Assembly: GCF_900110955.1 (NCBI RefSeq)
Contig: NZ_FOFR01000018.1
Span: forward strand, 54,463 to 118,462
Length of the DNA stretch: 64,000 nt
From: Lentzea xinjiangensis
Lineage (GTDB): Bacteria > Actinomycetota > Actinomycetes > Mycobacteriales > Pseudonocardiaceae
Reading direction: 5' to 3'
A program made the position numbers and the translations under genes. The notes under the pieces are model-generated. The model did no database searches. It had not been told where the DNA came from and worked only from the letters and a program-made list of their open reading frames with translations. Below are positions 61,572 to 64,000 of this stretch, in pieces. Positions within the stretch are counted from its first letter, which is position 1; the number at the start of each line of letters is the position of its first letter.

Positions 61572-63014
61572 ATGAACTCAGGGGGACCGAAGACCGACTC
61601 GCGCTGGCTCGCGCTGATCGTGCTGTGCACAGGGATGTTGATGATCGTGCTGGACCAGACGATCGTGAACGTCGCCCTGCCCGCGATCGACGAAGACCTC
61701 AAGTTCGGCCAGGCCGGGCTGGCCTGGGTCGTGAACGCGTACCTGATCGCCTACGGCGGTCTGCTGCTGCTCGCCGGCCGCCTCGGCGACCTGATCGGGC
61801 ACAAGAAGGTGTTCCTGATCGGCCTCGGCGTCTTCACCGTCGCGTCGCTGCTGTGCGGCGTGTCGGTGAACGCCGAGATGCTGATCGTCTCGCGCTTCGT
61901 CCAGGGTGCCGGCGGCGCGCTCGCCACCTCCGTGACGCTCGGCATGGTCGTGACCATGTTCCCGAAGCCCGATGAGCAGCGACGCGCCATCGGCGTGTTC
62001 AGCTTCGTCGCGGCGGCAGGCGCGTCCCTCGGCCTGTTGCTCGGTGGCGTGCTCACGGATGCCATGTCGTGGCACTGGATCTTCTTCGTGAACATCCCGA
62101 TCGGCATCGTGGCGGCCATCGCGGCGGTGCGCCTCGTGCCCGACTCGGTCGGGCTGGGACTGCGCGAGGGAGCGGACGTGCTCGGCGCGCTGTTGATCGT
62201 CGCCGCGGTGATGCTCGGCGTCTACACCATCGTCAAGGCGGAGCACTACGGCTTCGGCTCCGCCCACACGCTCGGCCTGGGCGCCGTCGCCCTGGCTCTG
62301 CTGGCCGGTTTCGTGCTGCGCCAGCGGACCGCCGCGAAGCCGCTGCTGCCGCTGCGGGTGTTCAAGTCCCGCAACGTGACCGGCGCGAACCTCGTGCAGA
62401 TCTCCATGGTCGCCGGCATGTTCGGCCTGTTCTTCCTCGACACGCTCTACATGCAGCTCGTGCTGCAGTACACGCCGTTGCAGATCGGCTTGGCGTTCAT
62501 GCCCGTCGCCGGTGCGATCGCGGTGTTCTCGGTGTCGCTGTCGGCGCGCCTGAACACCCGGTTCGGCGAGCGCAACATGCTGATCGTGGGCCTGCTGTTC
62601 ATGCTGACCGGCATGGTGGTGTTCACGCAGGTGCCGGTCGACGGCTCGTACCTCGCGCACATCCTGCCCGCGGTCGCGCCGCTGGGCGTCGGCCTCGGCC
62701 TGTCGTTCCCGGCCCTGATGTCGCTCGCGATGTCGGGCGCCTCCCACGACGAGGCGGGTCTCGCCTCCGGTCTGGTGAACACGACCGCGCAGGTCGGCGG
62801 CGCGCTGGGCCTGGCCGTCCTCGCGACCACCTCGACCACGTACACGTCGTCGCTGCTCGCGTCGGGCGTCGGCCGGTTGGAGGCGCTGACCGCGGGCTTC
62901 CACCTGGCGTTCTGGATCTCCGCCGTGCTGGTGGCGGTGGCGCTGGGACTCGCGGTGTTCGTGCTGCGGCAGGTGGACGTCGACCGCGAGGCGCAGCCGG
63001 TGCTCGTGCACTAG
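61572..63014 (+). CDS. MFS multidrug efflux transporter, DHA2 (EmrB/QacA) family (480 aa)
   Basis: About 14 membrane spans. The family motifs are LDQTIVNVALPAI in span 1 (motif D1), GRLGDLIGHKKVF in the loop between spans 2 and 3 (motif A), and FSFVAAAGASLGLLLGGVLTD (motif C of drug antiporters). Likely a proton-driven exporter of toxic organic compounds, derepressed when the MarR protein binds a ligand. ATG at 61572 with no clear ribosome site; probably leaderless. Confidence 0.93.
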   Translation: MNSGGPKTDSRWLALIVLCTGMLMIVLDQTIVNVALPAIDEDLKFGQAGLAWVVNAYLIAYGGLLLLAGRLGDLIGHKKVFLIGLGVFTVASLLCGVSVNAEMLIVSRFVQGAGGALATSVTLGMVVTMFPKPDEQRRAIGVFSFVAAAGASLGLLLGGVLTDAMSWHWIFFVNIPIGIVAAIAAVRLVPDSVGLGLREGADVLGALLIVAAVMLGVYTIVKAEHYGFGSAHTLGLGAVALALLAGFVLRQRTAAKPLLPLRVFKSRNVTGANLVQISMVAGMFGLFFLDTLYMQLVLQYTPLQIGLAFMPVAGAIAVFSVSLSARLNTRFGERNMLIVGLLFMLTGMVVFTQVPVDGSYLAHILPAVAPLGVGLGLSFPALMSLAMSGASHDEAGLASGLVNTTAQVGGALGLAVLATTSTTYTSSLLASGVGRLEALTAGFHLAFWISAVLVAVALGLAVFVLRQVDVDREAQPVLVH

Positions 63015-63108
63015 CGATCCGCTGCTTCACGCTGCGCACGGCGGAGGGTGTGGCGTTCGCTACCCTGTCCGCACATCCCGTACCTGGTTTTCAAGGAGTC
63101 ACACCGTC

Positions 63109-63519
63109 GTGTCCGAGCGCACCCTGGTTCTCGTTAAGCCCGATGGCGTTGCCCGTGGTCTCGTCGGCGAGGTGATCGCCCGCATCGAGCGCAAGGGGCT
63201 GAAGCTCGCCGCGCTGGAGCTGCGGACCGCCGACCGTGCCACCGCCGAGCAGCACTACGCGGAGCACGACGGCAAGCCGTTCTACAACGACCTCGTCGAC
63301 TTCATCACCGGCGGGCCGCTGGTCGCCATCGTGGTGGAAGGCGTCCGCGCGATCCCCGCCTTCCGCCAGCTCGCCGGCGGCACCGACCCCGTCGAGAAGG
63401 CCACGCCGGGCACCATCCGCGGCGACTTCGGCCTCGAGGTGCAGTACAACCTCGTGCACGGGTCGGACTCGGCGGAGTCGGCGGAGCGGGAGATCAAGAT
63501 CTGGTTCCCCAACCTCTGA
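63109..63519 (+). CDS. ndk: Nucleoside diphosphate kinase (136 aa)
   Basis: Transfers gamma-phosphate between nucleoside triphosphates and diphosphates. Active-site H117 lies in VQYNLVHGSDS; other family blocks are LVLVKPDGVARGLVGEVIARIE and GTIRGDFG. Length is normal. GTG start at 63109 after an AAGGAG ribosome site. In many relatives ndk follows folC-DUF4233 directly; here some 16 kb intervene. Confidence 0.97.
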   Translation: MSERTLVLVKPDGVARGLVGEVIARIERKGLKLAALELRTADRATAEQHYAEHDGKPFYNDLVDFITGGPLVAIVVEGVRAIPAFRQLAGGTDPVEKATPGTIRGDFGLEVQYNLVHGSDSAESAEREIKIWFPNL

Positions 63520-63596
63520 CGGATCTTCCTCCGATCGCTCTTCTTCGATCTTGTCGGACCCTGTGGGTAGGTTGAGTCGCAGGGGGTCCGCGGAGT

Positions 63597-63651
63597 GGGG
63601 GGACGCCTGCGGGAGCGTGTTCGCTTCTCGTTCTGGGCGTCCCCCCTTTTT
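63597..63651 (+). terminator. Rho-independent terminator after ndk
   Basis: An 11-base perfect stem (GGGGGGACGCC with GGCGTCCCCCC at 63636-63646) with a 28-base loop is directly followed by five T residues. Confidence 0.85.
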
Positions 63652-63915
63652 GTTTGGGTGTTTGCTCGTGGGTTGAGCTTTTTGTTGGTGGGCTTGGGTT
63701 TTTGGGTCGTTGGTTGGGTTGGCGTGGGTTGCGGTTGGCGGGTTGGGTTCCTGTTTCAGGCGCGGGGCTTCGCCCCGGACCCGCCAATCTGATCCAGGAC
63801 CGGCCAGCGCCGTTGGCGGGTTGATGGCACGCCTGTTGGTTTGGGCGGCTTGCTGTTGCGTGGGTGCTTGGGGTGTGGCGTGGTCCCGGCACGAGTCGCA
63901 CCAGAGGCAGCCACA
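63652..63915. other. Low-complexity G/T-rich non-coding stretch
   Basis: Runs of GGTTGG/TTGGGTT-type sequence fill the region after the ndk terminator. Open frames here have skewed composition and no ribosome sites, so I see no gene. The region leads into the inverted repeat at 63916. Confidence 0.5.
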
Positions 63916-63972
63916 CCCGAGGGGTCAGGTCAAGTCGACGAGAAGCGTGTCGACTTGACCTGACCCCTCGGG
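63916..63972. repeat. Perfect 24-base inverted repeat with nine-base loop
   Basis: Arms 63916-63939 (starting CCCGAGGGGTCAGG) and 63949-63972 are exact reverse complements, with the loop GAGAAGCGT. An outer pair, CACGAGTCG (63890-63898) and CGACTCGTG (63992-64000), is also complementary and may continue beyond the window. Confidence 0.85.
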
Positions 63973-64000
63973 CGCGGCAAAGGCTTCGGCACGACTCGTG

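Noticed and set aside
63595..63792. Short open frames in the G/T-rich region after ndk
   Set aside because: They overlap the ndk terminator, contain skewed Phe/Gly/Val composition and have no ribosome site.

Overview
The window is very GC-rich, with frequent GTG/TTG starts, many GTGA/ATGA gene overlaps and several promoters lying only 6-8 bases before the start codon (leaderless pattern). The core genes tig, clpP1, clpP2, clpX, valS, folC and ndk appear in the order known from mycelial actinobacteria. Together with WhiB-like proteins, DUF3558 lipoprotein/EspG/WXG type VII secretion genes and a two-module pullulanase, this points to an actinomycete chromosome, probably Pseudonocardiales (inference).

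Region 1 (1-14190) is the right end of an integrated temperate actinophage or related element. About 28 tightly coupled genes run leftward. They include RecT, a YqaJ-type exonuclease, a replication-initiator-like protein with internal tandem repeats, a helicase-loader-like protein, two WhiB-like regulators, an ASCH-domain protein and a cytosine-5 DNA methyltransferase. The methyltransferase gene carries a second long reading frame on the same strand that also looks like protein. A Cro-like gene (leftward) and a CI-like repressor (rightward) face away from each other across operator palindromes, and one operator recurs 7.7 kb away at an internal leftward promoter. The element ends in a 46-base 3' fragment of a tRNA-Pro gene, which I read as attR. 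No integrase, structural or lysis genes are in view; they would lie to the left.

Region 2 (14.2-18.4 kb) holds chromosomal genes next to the insertion: an alpha/beta hydrolase, a 589-residue unknown protein with a HEPN-like RN-x3-H motif, a small conserved protein and a cytochrome P450.

Region 3 (18.4-27.4 kb) is a LacI-controlled operon: ABC importer (binding protein and two permeases), GH5-type beta-mannosidase-like enzyme, GH38 alpha-mannosidase and secreted GH18 endoglycosidase. Together they could release, import and dismantle high-mannose N-glycans (inference).

Region 4 (27.4-46.7 kb) carries a LysR regulator, the tig-clpP1-clpP2-clpX protein quality-control block, two serine hydrolases, a CoA-transferase, fdhD and an FdhF/YdeP-like molybdopterin oxidoreductase, an FAD oxidoreductase, a small HTH regulator, and valS-folC-DUF4233.

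Region 5 (46.6-63.1 kb) lies between DUF4233 and ndk, which are neighbours in many relatives. It holds a type VII secretion substrate/chaperone set without secretion core genes, phoD behind a PHO-box-like repeat and nested hairpin, an unknown 413-residue protein, a 1799-residue amylase-pullulanase, and a MarR/MFS pair. ndk and a strong terminator follow. The window ends in a non-coding stretch with a perfect 24-base inverted repeat.
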